The notes under the pieces: generated by a model
What the model saw: only the letters and a program-made list of their open reading frames with translations
The model's database searches: none
What the model was told of the DNA's origin: nothing
DNA from: a virus
Virus record (IMG/VR): IMGVR_UViG_3300025151_000056
Coordinates: 1-49,092 of that record
DNA length: 49,092 nt
Strand: one strand, 5' to 3'
Made by a program: the position numbers and the translations under genes
In this document: positions 7,830 through 16,400 of the stretch, in pieces
Layout: every line of letters begins with the position of its first letter
How positions within the stretch are numbered: position 1 is the first letter of the stretch

Positions 7830-10037
7830 ATGTTACTGAAATCTTCCGCTTATCCTATGTTTGAAGGAGCAGCAATGGGAGAAGAAGAAAAGGAAAAATT
7901 GTATGAAACACTAGACAAAAATAAAGAGTTGATATATTCTTTATTGTTTGGTAAAAATGAAAAGGACAAAGAAGAAAAAAAACATCTCAATCTTAGTTAT
8001 ATTGAAGATGGTGGAACTGACGTAAGAGATATTTTTAGATTTATAGACTCAACATCTACAGAAAGAAAAAAATTTATTTCTGCTAGTAAAAATTTGATTA
8101 AGTTTCTAGAATACATGGATAATTTTGAAAGAAAGAATCTACAAGAAAATATTGCTAATATAGAAAAGGGTATTGAAACTGCTCCTAAATATGAAGATTT
8201 TAAAATTAAAGGTAAAGCAGGTCGGGCTAAAACTGTAAGAATACAATCTACATATAGAGAAAAACTTTCTATATTAAATGAAGAAATTGTAAAATTCAGG
8301 CAAGCAGTTAAATTCTTTGAAAATCCACAATTACCAAAAGGTGCAGAAAAGGCAAAAGAACAAAAAGAACGCTTAGCCGATGCAGAAAAAGAATTCGATA
8401 GACTATTAGGAATAGCAACAAAAAAATTAGATAATAAAATCACGTTTGATTATAACGGCGAAAGTAAGACGGCTCGTTTACAAGATGCTAAGAAATTACT
8501 TTCAAAGGATAAAACCACTCTATCTAAACTAAAACCCAATGATAAAATAAAGAAATTGGTTATGTTTTTCAAAAAACTGATACAAATTATTTCTAGAGAA
8601 GAAGATACTGATGATACAAAAGAACTTCTTACTAGTATGTTAGAGGCATACGAGGAAAACGATTTCACAGTTTATGAAAATATGTTGGAAAAGTTAGATT
8701 CAAAACGATTCTTCAATAAAGAAAACATTGGAATGTTTGTTAAGTTTTTCAAGAATCCTAAAGGTTCTAGGCTCAAAAGAGATATCAAAGAAGCATTTTT
8801 TAAAGAAGGTTCTACTGATATAGATGAAGAAAAAGTAGAAAATTTCAAACAGATATTAAATGAAAGTCAATTGATATCTGTTGCCGACACACAAGATGTA
8901 AAGCAAAAATTTGAGCAATTGATTTCTTCTAGTCAAGAAGAATACATTAACAAACTACAACAGGCTATGAAAAACCCTAAAAAATTCTATGATATAATGG
9001 GACGGGACATGAAAGTTGTAGGTGAAAAAGGAAAAGGTGCTAGAATACGTGGAACTAAAAATGTTCGATGGAAAGAAACTATGGAAATACAGATGTATGA
9101 ACTTGCAGATGATTTGCTAGATATGGCAGATATGATAGAAGAAAATAGGAATGAGAAACCTGATTACGAATTAGATAAAAAGGAAATAGAATTTGTAAAA
9201 GAACAAATAGAAGCATTTGAGTTTATGATAAATGTTCTATATACGATAGATTATGATGTTAGAGATTATACAAAAATATCTGAGACACTTGAAGTTGTAG
9301 GGTATTTACTAAATGATGAAGATTCTGAAATTGATATTGAAACATATGAACCAAAAAAGGTAGCACTACCTAAACCCAAAACTACAGATAAAGAAATGAC
9401 TCAAATAAATATGTTGAAAAGACTCAAGAGAGAAATTTTACGTGAATTACCTAACCCCATATCTAAACCTAGTAAAATGCAAAGTAGATTCAATACACTT
9501 GATGAAAAAACTAATGCTAATTATCTAAATGAAGTCCTTGAAAGAATTAAAGAAGATGGTGATTTTAAGAAAAAACAAATTGAAATGGAAAGAAAAATCA
9601 ATAAAATAAAAACACAATTGAATAAGTTAGTTGATAAAGATGGGTCTATAAAACCTGAAAATAAAAAAGAGGTAGAAAAACTAAGGAAACAAATTAAACT
9701 AATTTCTAAAAAGTTCTATGATTCTTATGCTAGAGGATTTGGTAATGCTATCAAAGAGGTAAAAGTTGATATTAAAAACAACATAGAAGAAAGAAAAAGA
9801 TATCTTTCATCAGCAGATGGTAAAAGTAAAATTAACGCATTGAATAACAGACTAAATGAAATTAAAGAAATAGAAGAACCGGAAAGGTTTGAAAGTAAAT
9901 ATGCTGAATTCATAGATTTCATACAAGAATTGAAAGACATTGATAAAGACGTAGTAACTAGTTTAGACGAAATATCTAACGAGTTAGATAGTGGTGAACT
10001 TACTCCACAAGAACTGTTAGAGAGATTAGGTGGCTAA
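7830..10037 (+). CDS. 735-residue Lys/Glu-rich helical protein, unknown
   Basis: ATG at 7830 with an ideal GGTGATGTA leader immediately after the previous stop. The protein is almost all charged helix, with many Lys/Glu/Ile heptad-like stretches, suggesting long coiled coils (for example residues about 565-670). A short Gly-rich element (GEKGKGARIRGTK) lies near residue 400. There is no signal peptide, membrane segment, Cys cluster or recognisable enzyme motif. Lysine is mostly encoded AAA, unlike the capsid gene, suggesting lower expression. Together with the proteins at 2-2116 and 19958-22381 it makes three oversized charged proteins scattered through the head genes. It might be an internal virion, ejection or structural rod protein; inference only. 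Confidence 0.75.
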   Translation: MLLKSSAYPMFEGAAMGEEEKEKLYETLDKNKELIYSLLFGKNEKDKEEKKHLNLSYIEDGGTDVRDIFRFIDSTSTERKKFISASKNLIKFLEYMDNFERKNLQENIANIEKGIETAPKYEDFKIKGKAGRAKTVRIQSTYREKLSILNEEIVKFRQAVKFFENPQLPKGAEKAKEQKERLADAEKEFDRLLGIATKKLDNKITFDYNGESKTARLQDAKKLLSKDKTTLSKLKPNDKIKKLVMFFKKLIQIISREEDTDDTKELLTSMLEAYEENDFTVYENMLEKLDSKRFFNKENIGMFVKFFKNPKGSRLKRDIKEAFFKEGSTDIDEEKVENFKQILNESQLISVADTQDVKQKFEQLISSSQEEYINKLQQAMKNPKKFYDIMGRDMKVVGEKGKGARIRGTKNVRWKETMEIQMYELADDLLDMADMIEENRNEKPDYELDKKEIEFVKEQIEAFEFMINVLYTIDYDVRDYTKISETLEVVGYLLNDEDSEIDIETYEPKKVALPKPKTTDKEMTQINMLKRLKREILRELPNPISKPSKMQSRFNTLDEKTNANYLNEVLERIKEDGDFKKKQIEMERKINKIKTQLNKLVDKDGSIKPENKKEVEKLRKQIKLISKKFYDSYARGFGNAIKEVKVDIKNNIEERKRYLSSADGKSKINALNNRLNEIKEIEEPERFESKYAEFIDFIQELKDIDKDVVTSLDEISNELDSGELTPQELLERLGG

Positions 10038-10089
10038 CGATAATTATATCATATGAGTAGTAGTGCGAATTGTTGAAGGGGGATTGTGT

Positions 10090-10419
10090 ATGAGTTGGCA
10101 GGATATATTAAAAGCCGATTCTATGATAGACAAACTCAGTTCTAAAGACAAAAAGAGAGTAAAGAAATTACTGCAAAAAACACAACCTACGCAGTATTTT
10201 GGTCAAGATATGACCCAATTAGGTGATTTGATTTCTATGATGGAAACCTTAGATGTAGTTAAGGATGATTCAAAGTTAGCAAAGAAAATGAAGACATTCG
10301 GCGAGCAGAATTTAGACATACTTGCATCTGCGGCTGAATTAAGAAAAGATTACGAAACTCTATACTATCAATTAAGAAAGGTAGTATATCCTAAGAGTAA
10401 AAAGGAGGAAAAAGAATGA
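10090..10419 (+). CDS. small helical protein with N-terminal MSWQDI tag
   Basis: About 109 residues. ATG at 10090 is chosen because it sits about 6 bases after a purine-rich GGGGGATT leader and opens with MSWQDILKA, the recurring terminal motif; an upstream GTG at 10063 would add nine residues. The body is all helix, Lys/Asp-rich, ending YPKSKKEEKE. The 52-base gap upstream holds an A+T-rich TTATAT string (10044-10049) that could be an archaeal TATA element, though this is weak. It overlaps the next gene by 4 bases (ATGA). No family recognised. Confidence 0.75.
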   Translation: MSWQDILKADSMIDKLSSKDKKRVKKLLQKTQPTQYFGQDMTQLGDLISMMETLDVVKDDSKLAKKMKTFGEQNLDILASAAELRKDYETLYYQLRKVVYPKSKKEEKE

Positions 10420-10643
10420 CGGAAGAAAATAATGAAGTATTGATGTTGATGAAAGAACTTGTAGATAGAGTAAAGGCTCTAGAACAACAAGTATATGATA
10501 AAGACAACTTACTAATGAAGTCGGGTATGGTTGTAGTAGATAGTCCTAGACCAAGTATGGGAGTTAGTGCTACGCCTACAACTGAATCAGTTAGTAATAT
10601 GTCGTGGGACGACATACATAAGATGGTAGAAAACATTAGGTGA
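10416..10643 (+). CDS. small coiled-coil protein with C-terminal MSWDDIH tag
   Basis: 75 residues, ATG overlapping the previous stop, with AAGGAGG upstream. The N-terminal 30 residues form a short coiled coil (MLMKELVDRVKALEQQVYDK). A Pro/Ser/Thr linker follows, and the last 14 residues are MSWDDIHKMVENIR. That tail is nearly the same as the last 14 residues of the scaffold-protease 4 kb downstream (MSWGDIHNVVRGFN), including an identical NMSW start. This arrangement of a trimer- or dimer-forming helix plus a flexible linker plus a terminal tag looks like an adaptor or scaffold helper. Role inferred. Confidence 0.75.
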   Translation: MTEENNEVLMLMKELVDRVKALEQQVYDKDNLLMKSGMVVVDSPRPSMGVSATPTTESVSNMSWDDIHKMVENIR

Positions 10644-10647
10644 TTAA

Positions 10648-10845
10648 ATGAGCGAAGAAAAATTAGTTATTGAAGCAATATCAAAAGCAAAAGAAATTTT
10701 GCAAGAAGCAGGGCATTTGGGATTATTAGAATTAGATGAACCTTCACAGGGAGAAGATGAAAAACTATCTCGACCACCTAAGAAATCAAAAGAAGTTAAA
10801 CTAGGAAATCCTCAAACTCCTGAACCTAAAGGCTACGAAGGGTGA
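10648..10845 (+). CDS. small acidic protein, unknown
   Basis: 65 residues, ATG with AGGTGATT upstream, overlapping nothing but only 4 bases after the preceding stop. A short helix (KLVIEAISKAKEILQEAGH) is followed by a disordered Pro/Lys/Glu tail ending GYEG. It lacks the terminal SW motif. No family recognised. The ligase gene follows after 6 bases. Confidence 0.65.
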   Translation: MSEEKLVIEAISKAKEILQEAGHLGLLELDEPSQGEDEKLSRPPKKSKEVKLGNPQTPEPKGYEG

Positions 10846-10851
10846 TTATTT

Positions 10852-13380
10852 GTGCCTGTATCGGGTTTAGCCTTTGAGAAGAAAACCGATACTGTATCTA
10901 AAGAAATACTAGATTTGTTTGAGAAAACTAGAGTAGCCTATCTTTCGGCTAGAGAAGACCCGAAAGAATATGAGAAGAAGTGGAAATCAATTGTTAAAGA
11001 AATCCGTGAGAAATTTGACGACATTGATAATGTAACTTCTGAATTAAAAAAAGTGATATCTGAAAAAGAACTATTCGCTGATGCAGTTTTAGACCCAAAA
11101 TCTTCTCAGGCAAAGACATTATTTTCAGCCATCAAAAAACTTAGATTTGAATCTGAGTTAGTATCTGACCCGTTCTCTAAACAATTAGGAGAACAGGTAA
11201 TAGAGGAATTAACAGAAAATGATTCTGTATTGGTTGCATTTATTCATTATGCCTTACGTTCACACAGTAATGTTATTCCTGATAAAGCATACAAAAAATT
11301 CAAACTAAAACCTGATAATATCACTCAAGGTATAAGTGGTTTAGATTTGAAAAAGGATGATTTGTCTTTGTATGTGATTGAACATTATGGCGGAGACAAG
11401 AAAGATACAAGACGAGTTGAATCTAGAATTAAAAAGGGTATGAAATTATTAGAGGAAATTTTTGTTGCTGCTTATGGTGAAGAAGAATGGTCTAAACTAG
11501 TTGCATTGGATATCAAAAAAGAAGATAAAGAAGATTCCATTGATTTCATAATCCCAAATAAACCAATGTATAGAATTTTTGAAATTAACGATATGAAAGA
11601 AATTTTAGGGTTTAGTGGAGAATATGTTGTTCAAGAAAAGTATGATGGAATGCGTATTCAGATACACAAAATAAACGGTAAAATTACTATTTATTCATAT
11701 AATGAGAAGGACATTACAGATAAATGTCCCGAACAAGTTAAAGCAATGGAAAAGAAACAATTTGAAGATTGTATTTTGGATGCAGAATTAATTTTATTCA
11801 AAGGGGATGAAGCATTACATCGAGCAGATACAATTTCACACGTCTTCAAGAAAGAAACAGAAGGAACTCTAAGAGCGCACGTGTTTGATATAATGCGACA
11901 TGAAAATAAGAATTTAACAGATGAACCTTTGCGAGAAAGATTGAATATTTTACTCTATCAATTCAGTCCACATTCAAGTGAAGATTTAGCATTCCCTTCA
12001 AAGAAAGATACTAGGGTTGCCGATTCTCTTAAAGAAGTAGAAGAATATTCTAAACTTATAATGGATATGCCTACTTCTGAAGGAGTAGTGATAAAAGACC
12101 ATGAATCTACTTATTTCATAGGTAAAAAGAAAAATCCAAAATGGATTAAGTGGAAGAAATTCATAGACCTTGATGTAATTGTATTGAATAAATCCAAAAC
12201 AAATAGTAACCTTTATTCTTACACTATGGGTATAGGGCCATTAAATGCAGAAGATTCTAGAAATTATAAGACTAAAGAATTAGATGGAAAAGAATACTTG
12301 CCGATAGGTAAAGCATTGAATACTAAAGAATCAGTAGAGATTGGTTCTATCATTCGTGTAAAGGTAGATGAAGTTAAGAAAAGTAAAAGCGGATTCAGTC
12401 TATATTCGGCAAAGGTAATTGAAATACCCGAAGTAACTCAGACAGATACATTACAGGCATTAGAACAACTATCTACTAAAACTAAAAAATCATTACAACA
12501 AATTGCTGAATTAGGTGAGGCATTTAAGGTAGCAGCAGGTTTGAAGAAATATACCATAACTGATGATATTCATGGAACTGCTGAAATTATTCTAAAACAA
12601 GATTTGGATGGTTTTACTGTTTATGGATTCAAGGGAGATTCCTTGATGGAAAAGAATGCTCTATACAACATTGATGTTTGGAAAGAACAAGTAACTGAAA
12701 TCACAAAAACAAAACGTTCTGAATTAAGATTGGCTATTAGAAACTTTATTTTTGAACAAAAAGAAAATGAAGAAATAGAATTCTCAGAAATTGTAGCGTT
12801 TGTTGCTTCAAAACACCCTGATGACTATGAACAGTTATTCGATAATGAGCAAAGAAAATTAATGAATTGGTTGAAAAAACAAGATGATTTGATTTACATT
12901 AATCCTAATAAATTCCAAATCAATGCTGATATTCTAGAAAAAGATAAAGATATCATAAAAAAAGATACTCCTGAAAGTGGAAATTTCAATGTTTTTATTT
13001 CAGATAATGATATCGAATTATTAATTGAAGCAGCAAATGAAAGAATGGTTTGGAGAATAGATTTAGAAGATGCAGAAGACGTTTACGAATTATTTGGTAA
13101 ATCTGCTAAATATCCTGCAAAGGTTGGTAAGACTATTCGTAAGGGTAAAAAAATAGACTCCGGTAAAATTATTTTTGGTGTGCAAAAAGACGGCTACCAT
13201 GAATACAAATTAGAAGGAGAAAAGTTTGAAACTAGAATACATTTCAGGGTTGTTCCTATTGAAGAACAAAATAGATGGATAGCATGGACAGGTAAAAAAC
13301 AAGAAATGTTAGACCCCGAAGATGATGAAGGCGTATGGATTATTTCGGAAGACAAATACGCAGATTTAGAATTTCCGTAA
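10852..13380 (+). CDS. ATP-dependent DNA ligase with long C-terminal extension
   Basis: 842 residues, GTG start after GGTGATTATTT. It seals nicks using ATP through a covalent lysyl-AMP. Visible motifs: I, E262-K263-YDGMR with adenylated K263; LDAELI at 309-314; III, HVFDIM at 343-348; IV, EGVVIK at 410-415; V, PKWIKWKK at 429-436. An OB-fold follows to about 525. The N-terminal region (1-235) is a shortened version of the helical DNA-binding domain of archaeal/eukaryal ligases. Residues 530-842 are extra: a linker helix, a winged-helix-like part (622-690) and a final beta-rich domain (715-842) with YHEYKLEGEKFETRIHFRVV, which distantly recalls phosphoesterase-type domains of LigD; I would not assign it. 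Normal archaeal ligases are about 550-600 residues. Its place among head genes rather than replication genes is odd. Confidence 0.94.
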   Translation: MPVSGLAFEKKTDTVSKEILDLFEKTRVAYLSAREDPKEYEKKWKSIVKEIREKFDDIDNVTSELKKVISEKELFADAVLDPKSSQAKTLFSAIKKLRFESELVSDPFSKQLGEQVIEELTENDSVLVAFIHYALRSHSNVIPDKAYKKFKLKPDNITQGISGLDLKKDDLSLYVIEHYGGDKKDTRRVESRIKKGMKLLEEIFVAAYGEEEWSKLVALDIKKEDKEDSIDFIIPNKPMYRIFEINDMKEILGFSGEYVVQEKYDGMRIQIHKINGKITIYSYNEKDITDKCPEQVKAMEKKQFEDCILDAELILFKGDEALHRADTISHVFKKETEGTLRAHVFDIMRHENKNLTDEPLRERLNILLYQFSPHSSEDLAFPSKKDTRVADSLKEVEEYSKLIMDMPTSEGVVIKDHESTYFIGKKKNPKWIKWKKFIDLDVIVLNKSKTNSNLYSYTMGIGPLNAEDSRNYKTKELDGKEYLPIGKALNTKESVEIGSIIRVKVDEVKKSKSGFSLYSAKVIEIPEVTQTDTLQALEQLSTKTKKSLQQIAELGEAFKVAAGLKKYTITDDIHGTAEIILKQDLDGFTVYGFKGDSLMEKNALYNIDVWKEQVTEITKTKRSELRLAIRNFIFEQKENEEIEFSEIVAFVASKHPDDYEQLFDNEQRKLMNWLKKQDDLIYINPNKFQINADILEKDKDIIKKDTPESGNFNVFISDNDIELLIEAANERMVWRIDLEDAEDVYELFGKSAKYPAKVGKTIRKGKKIDSGKIIFGVQKDGYHEYKLEGEKFETRIHFRVVPIEEQNRWIAWTGKKQEMLDPEDDEGVWIISEDKYADLEFP

Positions 13381-13419
13381 ACCGAGTAAGTTAAATAGTA
13401 AAAGTTGAGGGTGGTAGTA

Positions 13420-14616
13420 GTGTCGCAAATTTTGTTAAAGGGAGGTGAAGTTAGTAATTTCAATATACTCAAGTCTGATGATTTGGTTATAGGCGGCTAC
13501 GCATCTATTGAAATGGTAGATAAGCAAAACGATTTGATTACATTAGAAGCCCTAAATGAAGCAGTAGAAAAATTCATGGATGGTAAAAAATACAGAAATG
13601 TAATGTCTAATCACTCAAATGTTCAAGTTGGTGAAGTAATAAATAATTACCGAGACAAGAATGGAGTTCTGCATAAAACCAAAGTAGATGATGTTGGATT
13701 TTATGTTGTTATCAAATTAAGAGACGACATAGAAAAAGCAAAAGAAATTTCTAGAGGAATTAGAAAAGGAACATTGCGCTCTTTTAGTATAGGAGGACAA
13801 GCCATTTCTAAGAAATCAAGAAATTCAGATGAGTACGGCCAATATAACGAGATTGATAGATTAGAGTTACATGAAGTTACTATATGCGAAAAAGGCATTA
13901 ATCCCGAAGCAAAATTCGATATTTTAAAACAAGAAAGAGGTGAGAAAATTTCAGAAGAACTAAGTGCTGCGATTTCCGAGTTGAATGACCTAATGAAACA
14001 AGTCAATTCTTTACATAAAGAAGAAGAAGAAATGATGGATGATGATATGGGTAAAGAAGACGAAGAAGTTGAGGCTATGTATATGAAAGAAGACGAAATG
14101 ATGGACAAGGGAGACGATGAAGAATTGAAAGCCCTTGCCGATGGCGGTGATGAAACCGATGCAAATGATAAAAACGCAGGAGAGTTAGTTGTAGATAATG
14201 GAAATGCAAAAACACAACCTGCTACAAAGCATTTGGCAAAGGGTGTAGAAAATACAGAATTCTCTACATTAGATTTGTCGCCTGAGAATGTGGAGAAGGC
14301 ATATGCTCAATTCCGAGCAGAACAATTGGAAAAGATTGCATATGATTCTCTTTCAAAGCAATTTGAGGAAAGATTTGCTGCTGAACTAGAAGTTAAGAAG
14401 GCTGATGCTGAAAAGGCTGAATATGATGCACAAACAGAAGTTGCAACTCTAAGACAAGAGTTTGCTGAACTACGAAAGTCATTGACTGAAACTAACGAAA
14501 TTGCAAAATCTGAGGGTGTATCTCTAACATTGCCCGAAGGATTCCCAACATCTGCTGATGAAATTCAGAATATGTCGTGGGGAGATATACACAATGTTGT
14601 TAGAGGATTTAATTGA
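13420..14616 (+). CDS. prohead protease (S78/XkdF-like) fused to scaffold domain
   Basis: About 398 residues. GTG at 13420 is chosen because GAGGGTGGT lies just upstream; TTG at 13405 is possible. Residues 18-170 form the protease: VIGGYASIEMVDKQNDLI, then the catalytic-His region VMSNHSN (H65), the nucleophile region RSFSIGG (S121/S123) and ELHEVTI, all typical of XkdF/HK97-type prohead proteases. Residues 175-398 are an acidic helical scaffold with a Met/Glu/Asp-rich stretch (about 200-240) and coiled coil (about 290-360). The last 14 residues, MSWGDIHNVVRGFN, match the tail of the small protein at 10416-10643. The protease cleaves scaffold and itself during maturation. The major capsid gene follows after 11 bases. 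A TTAAATA string at 13391-13397 might be a TATA element for this gene. Confidence 0.88.
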   Translation: MSQILLKGGEVSNFNILKSDDLVIGGYASIEMVDKQNDLITLEALNEAVEKFMDGKKYRNVMSNHSNVQVGEVINNYRDKNGVLHKTKVDDVGFYVVIKLRDDIEKAKEISRGIRKGTLRSFSIGGQAISKKSRNSDEYGQYNEIDRLELHEVTICEKGINPEAKFDILKQERGEKISEELSAAISELNDLMKQVNSLHKEEEEMMDDDMGKEDEEVEAMYMKEDEMMDKGDDEELKALADGGDETDANDKNAGELVVDNGNAKTQPATKHLAKGVENTEFSTLDLSPENVEKAYAQFRAEQLEKIAYDSLSKQFEERFAAELEVKKADAEKAEYDAQTEVATLRQEFAELRKSLTETNEIAKSEGVSLTLPEGFPTSADEIQNMSWGDIHNVVRGFN

Positions 14617-14627
14617 GGTGAACTAAG

Positions 14628-15986
14628 ATGAGTGGATATATTAGAACAATGAAAGATTTAGAGGCTGCTTCCTATGGAATGGGCGGTTCAGCCGGAAATG
14701 CTTTGCTAAAGGCAGCAGGTGTTGTTGGTGGTTTTGGAACTCCACACGATGCTGCATCAAATCCATTTAGTGCTGCTAGTAATTTGGGCGATTTGTATAA
14801 CGTTCTTTACGGGCAGAAAGTTTGGTCAATGCTAAATCAAGAGGTTAATCCTCTAGCAATGATAGCAAAGAGGCCATACACTTCTAGTGGTTGGAGAGTT
14901 TTGAAGTCAAGACCTGAAGGTGGTTCTGCTTCTTCCTTTACTATTGGAACAGGAGCGGCGGGTTCTGCTTCTCCTGCTGCTGATAAAATTGGTGGTGTTG
15001 GTGAAAACGCATCTTTAGGAACAGGAAATGATATTCCTGCAATTGCTCCTGAATATGAAAAACTATACGTAAGTCCAAAGACTGTTGCTCACTTGTTTGA
15101 GTTTTCAGAATTGGGTATGGAGTTGGCTGCAATTGATGATGGTGTTGGAGATATTCGTGCAATTATCCGTGAAGATATGGGTAAGCACCATGCAGAAACA
15201 CAAAGTAAGATGCTAGTTATGCCTCTAGAAAAGTATGATGATGGAACTGCAACAGGTATTGAGAAGAACTACACTTCACTATTGAAGATTGTATCTTCTG
15301 CTGCTGAAATTGCATCCATGTATAACGCTAACTTACTAAACACAGGTGCTAACAACGGAGATAACTCCGCAGTTGTCGCAGATGTTGTAAGACTATTCGG
15401 AACTTCCCGAACAGTAGGCGTTTCATCTAACTCCGCTACCGGAACTGCTTCTTTCCTAGATGCAGAAGTTGATTACGGAACAGATTATTCAGATGGTGCT
15501 AGAGTTCTAACTCTAAGCCTACTAAATGATATGATTCGCAGACTCCGACAAAATGGTGGTAGTCCAAAGGTTATTCTAACAGGATATGATACTATTCAAC
15601 ATATCTCAGACCTTCTACAAAGTCAAGAGCGATTTATGGATAGAAAGGAAGTAGTTCCTTCCCATAATGGTGTTCGTGGAGTAAAGGGTTCAGAAGTTGG
15701 ATTTAGAGTAGCAACATACTACGATATCCCAATTATCCCAACAAAGGATATGCCTTCTACCGGAAATGAAACAACAAATCCATTGAGCGATATCCTAATT
15801 CTAGATACCGACCACCTATGGCTATCTGTAATGAAACCAACCCAATACTTTGAGGATGGTATTACTAACGGAAACCCATTCGGTGTTGGAAAACTCGGAA
15901 ATCAGGGTATGTACCGAACAATGGGTGAAACAGGTTGTTCATTCTTTAAGGGACAAGGAAAGATTACTAACCTAAAGAGCGCATGA
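14628..15986 (+). CDS. major capsid protein, HK97 fold
   Basis: 452 residues, ATG with GAGGTGA leader. It follows the protease-scaffold, as usual. The N-arm is Gly/Ala-rich; the P-domain-like C-terminal half has VILTGYDTIQHISDLLQSQ, a variable loop with GVRGVKG, then ATYYDIPIIPTKDMP and ILILDTDHLWL, the order seen in HK97-type capsid proteins. Codon choice is distinct: by eye lysine is about 16 AAG to 6 AAA and leucine favours CTA, whereas the neighbouring large charged proteins use mostly AAA and TTA. This fits very high expression. There is no long helical delta domain at its N terminus, consistent with scaffolding being supplied by the protease fusion. Confidence 0.92.
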   Translation: MSGYIRTMKDLEAASYGMGGSAGNALLKAAGVVGGFGTPHDAASNPFSAASNLGDLYNVLYGQKVWSMLNQEVNPLAMIAKRPYTSSGWRVLKSRPEGGSASSFTIGTGAAGSASPAADKIGGVGENASLGTGNDIPAIAPEYEKLYVSPKTVAHLFEFSELGMELAAIDDGVGDIRAIIREDMGKHHAETQSKMLVMPLEKYDDGTATGIEKNYTSLLKIVSSAAEIASMYNANLLNTGANNGDNSAVVADVVRLFGTSRTVGVSSNSATGTASFLDAEVDYGTDYSDGARVLTLSLLNDMIRRLRQNGGSPKVILTGYDTIQHISDLLQSQERFMDRKEVVPSHNGVRGVKGSEVGFRVATYYDIPIIPTKDMPSTGNETTNPLSDILILDTDHLWLSVMKPTQYFEDGITNGNPFGVGKLGNQGMYRTMGETGCSFFKGQGKITNLKSA

Positions 15987-15995
15987 GGTGATTAA

Positions 15996-16352
15996 ATGAC
16001 TCACACAGTTACAGTCATTGAAAACCATAAGGGCTTAACTGCCTCTAAGGTTGCAGGTGAAGAATACCTAGTAGATGCTAAGATTAACATTACATCTTAC
16101 ACCGCAAATGGAGAAGTAATTACTGCTTCATCTCTAGGACTTTCTTCAATCCATGCAGTTTTAATAACAGGTCAGGAGAAAGGAGTAGGTGCTAGTGGTT
16201 TTCTCGCAACTATCGAATTAGATACATCGGGAGATTACGCTAGTAGTTCTACTTTCCAAATCGTAGCCACAGACTTTGACGGAACAAATGCTGCTGCATC
16301 TGCAACAGATGATATTGGCATGGTTCGTGTTAGAGTTTATGGCAATCTCTAA
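15996..16352 (+). CDS. small beta-rich protein after capsid, candidate decoration protein
   Basis: 118 residues, ATG with GAGGTGATTAA leader. It is rich in Thr, Ser, Ala and Val with alternating beta strands (AVLITGQEK, FLATIELDT, MVRVRVYG) and no Cys or membrane segment. A small beta-sandwich gene directly after the major capsid gene is often a capsid decoration or cement protein; this is inferred from position and composition. It shares the capsid gene's codon style and is followed by a strong hairpin, suggesting the end of the head transcript. Confidence 0.7.
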   Translation: MTHTVTVIENHKGLTASKVAGEEYLVDAKINITSYTANGEVITASSLGLSSIHAVLITGQEKGVGASGFLATIELDTSGDYASSSTFQIVATDFDGTNAAASATDDIGMVRVRVYGNL

Positions 16353-16372
16353 AAGTAAAAACGTAAAGTAAG

Positions 16373-16400
16373 TCCTGCCCCCCTTAATCGGGGGGTGGGA
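16373..16400 (+). terminator. GC-rich hairpin after the capsid/decoration genes
   Basis: An 11-pair inverted repeat, TCCTGCCCCCC against GGGGGGTGGGA, with loop TTAATC (two G-U pairs in RNA). It is by far the most GC-rich element in this A+T-rich window and lies in the 73-base gap between the candidate decoration gene and the AT-hook gene. It is followed by ATTTACCCAATTTT. It could be a terminator or a 3'-end stabiliser that raises capsid mRNA. Archaeal termination relies more on T-runs than on hairpins, so stabiliser or attenuator is as likely. Confidence 0.55.

Noticed and set aside
12991-13377. LigD phosphoesterase-like domain at the end of the ligase
   Set aside because: Only a loose resemblance around KLEGEKFETRIHFRVV; the catalytic His/Asp pattern of that domain is not visible.
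10044-13397. Archaeal TATA-like strings TTATAT (10044-10049) and TTAAATA (13391-13397)
   Set aside because: Such strings are frequent in this A+T-rich sequence and no convincing BRE or conserved spacing supports them; kept only as remarks in the adjacent genes.
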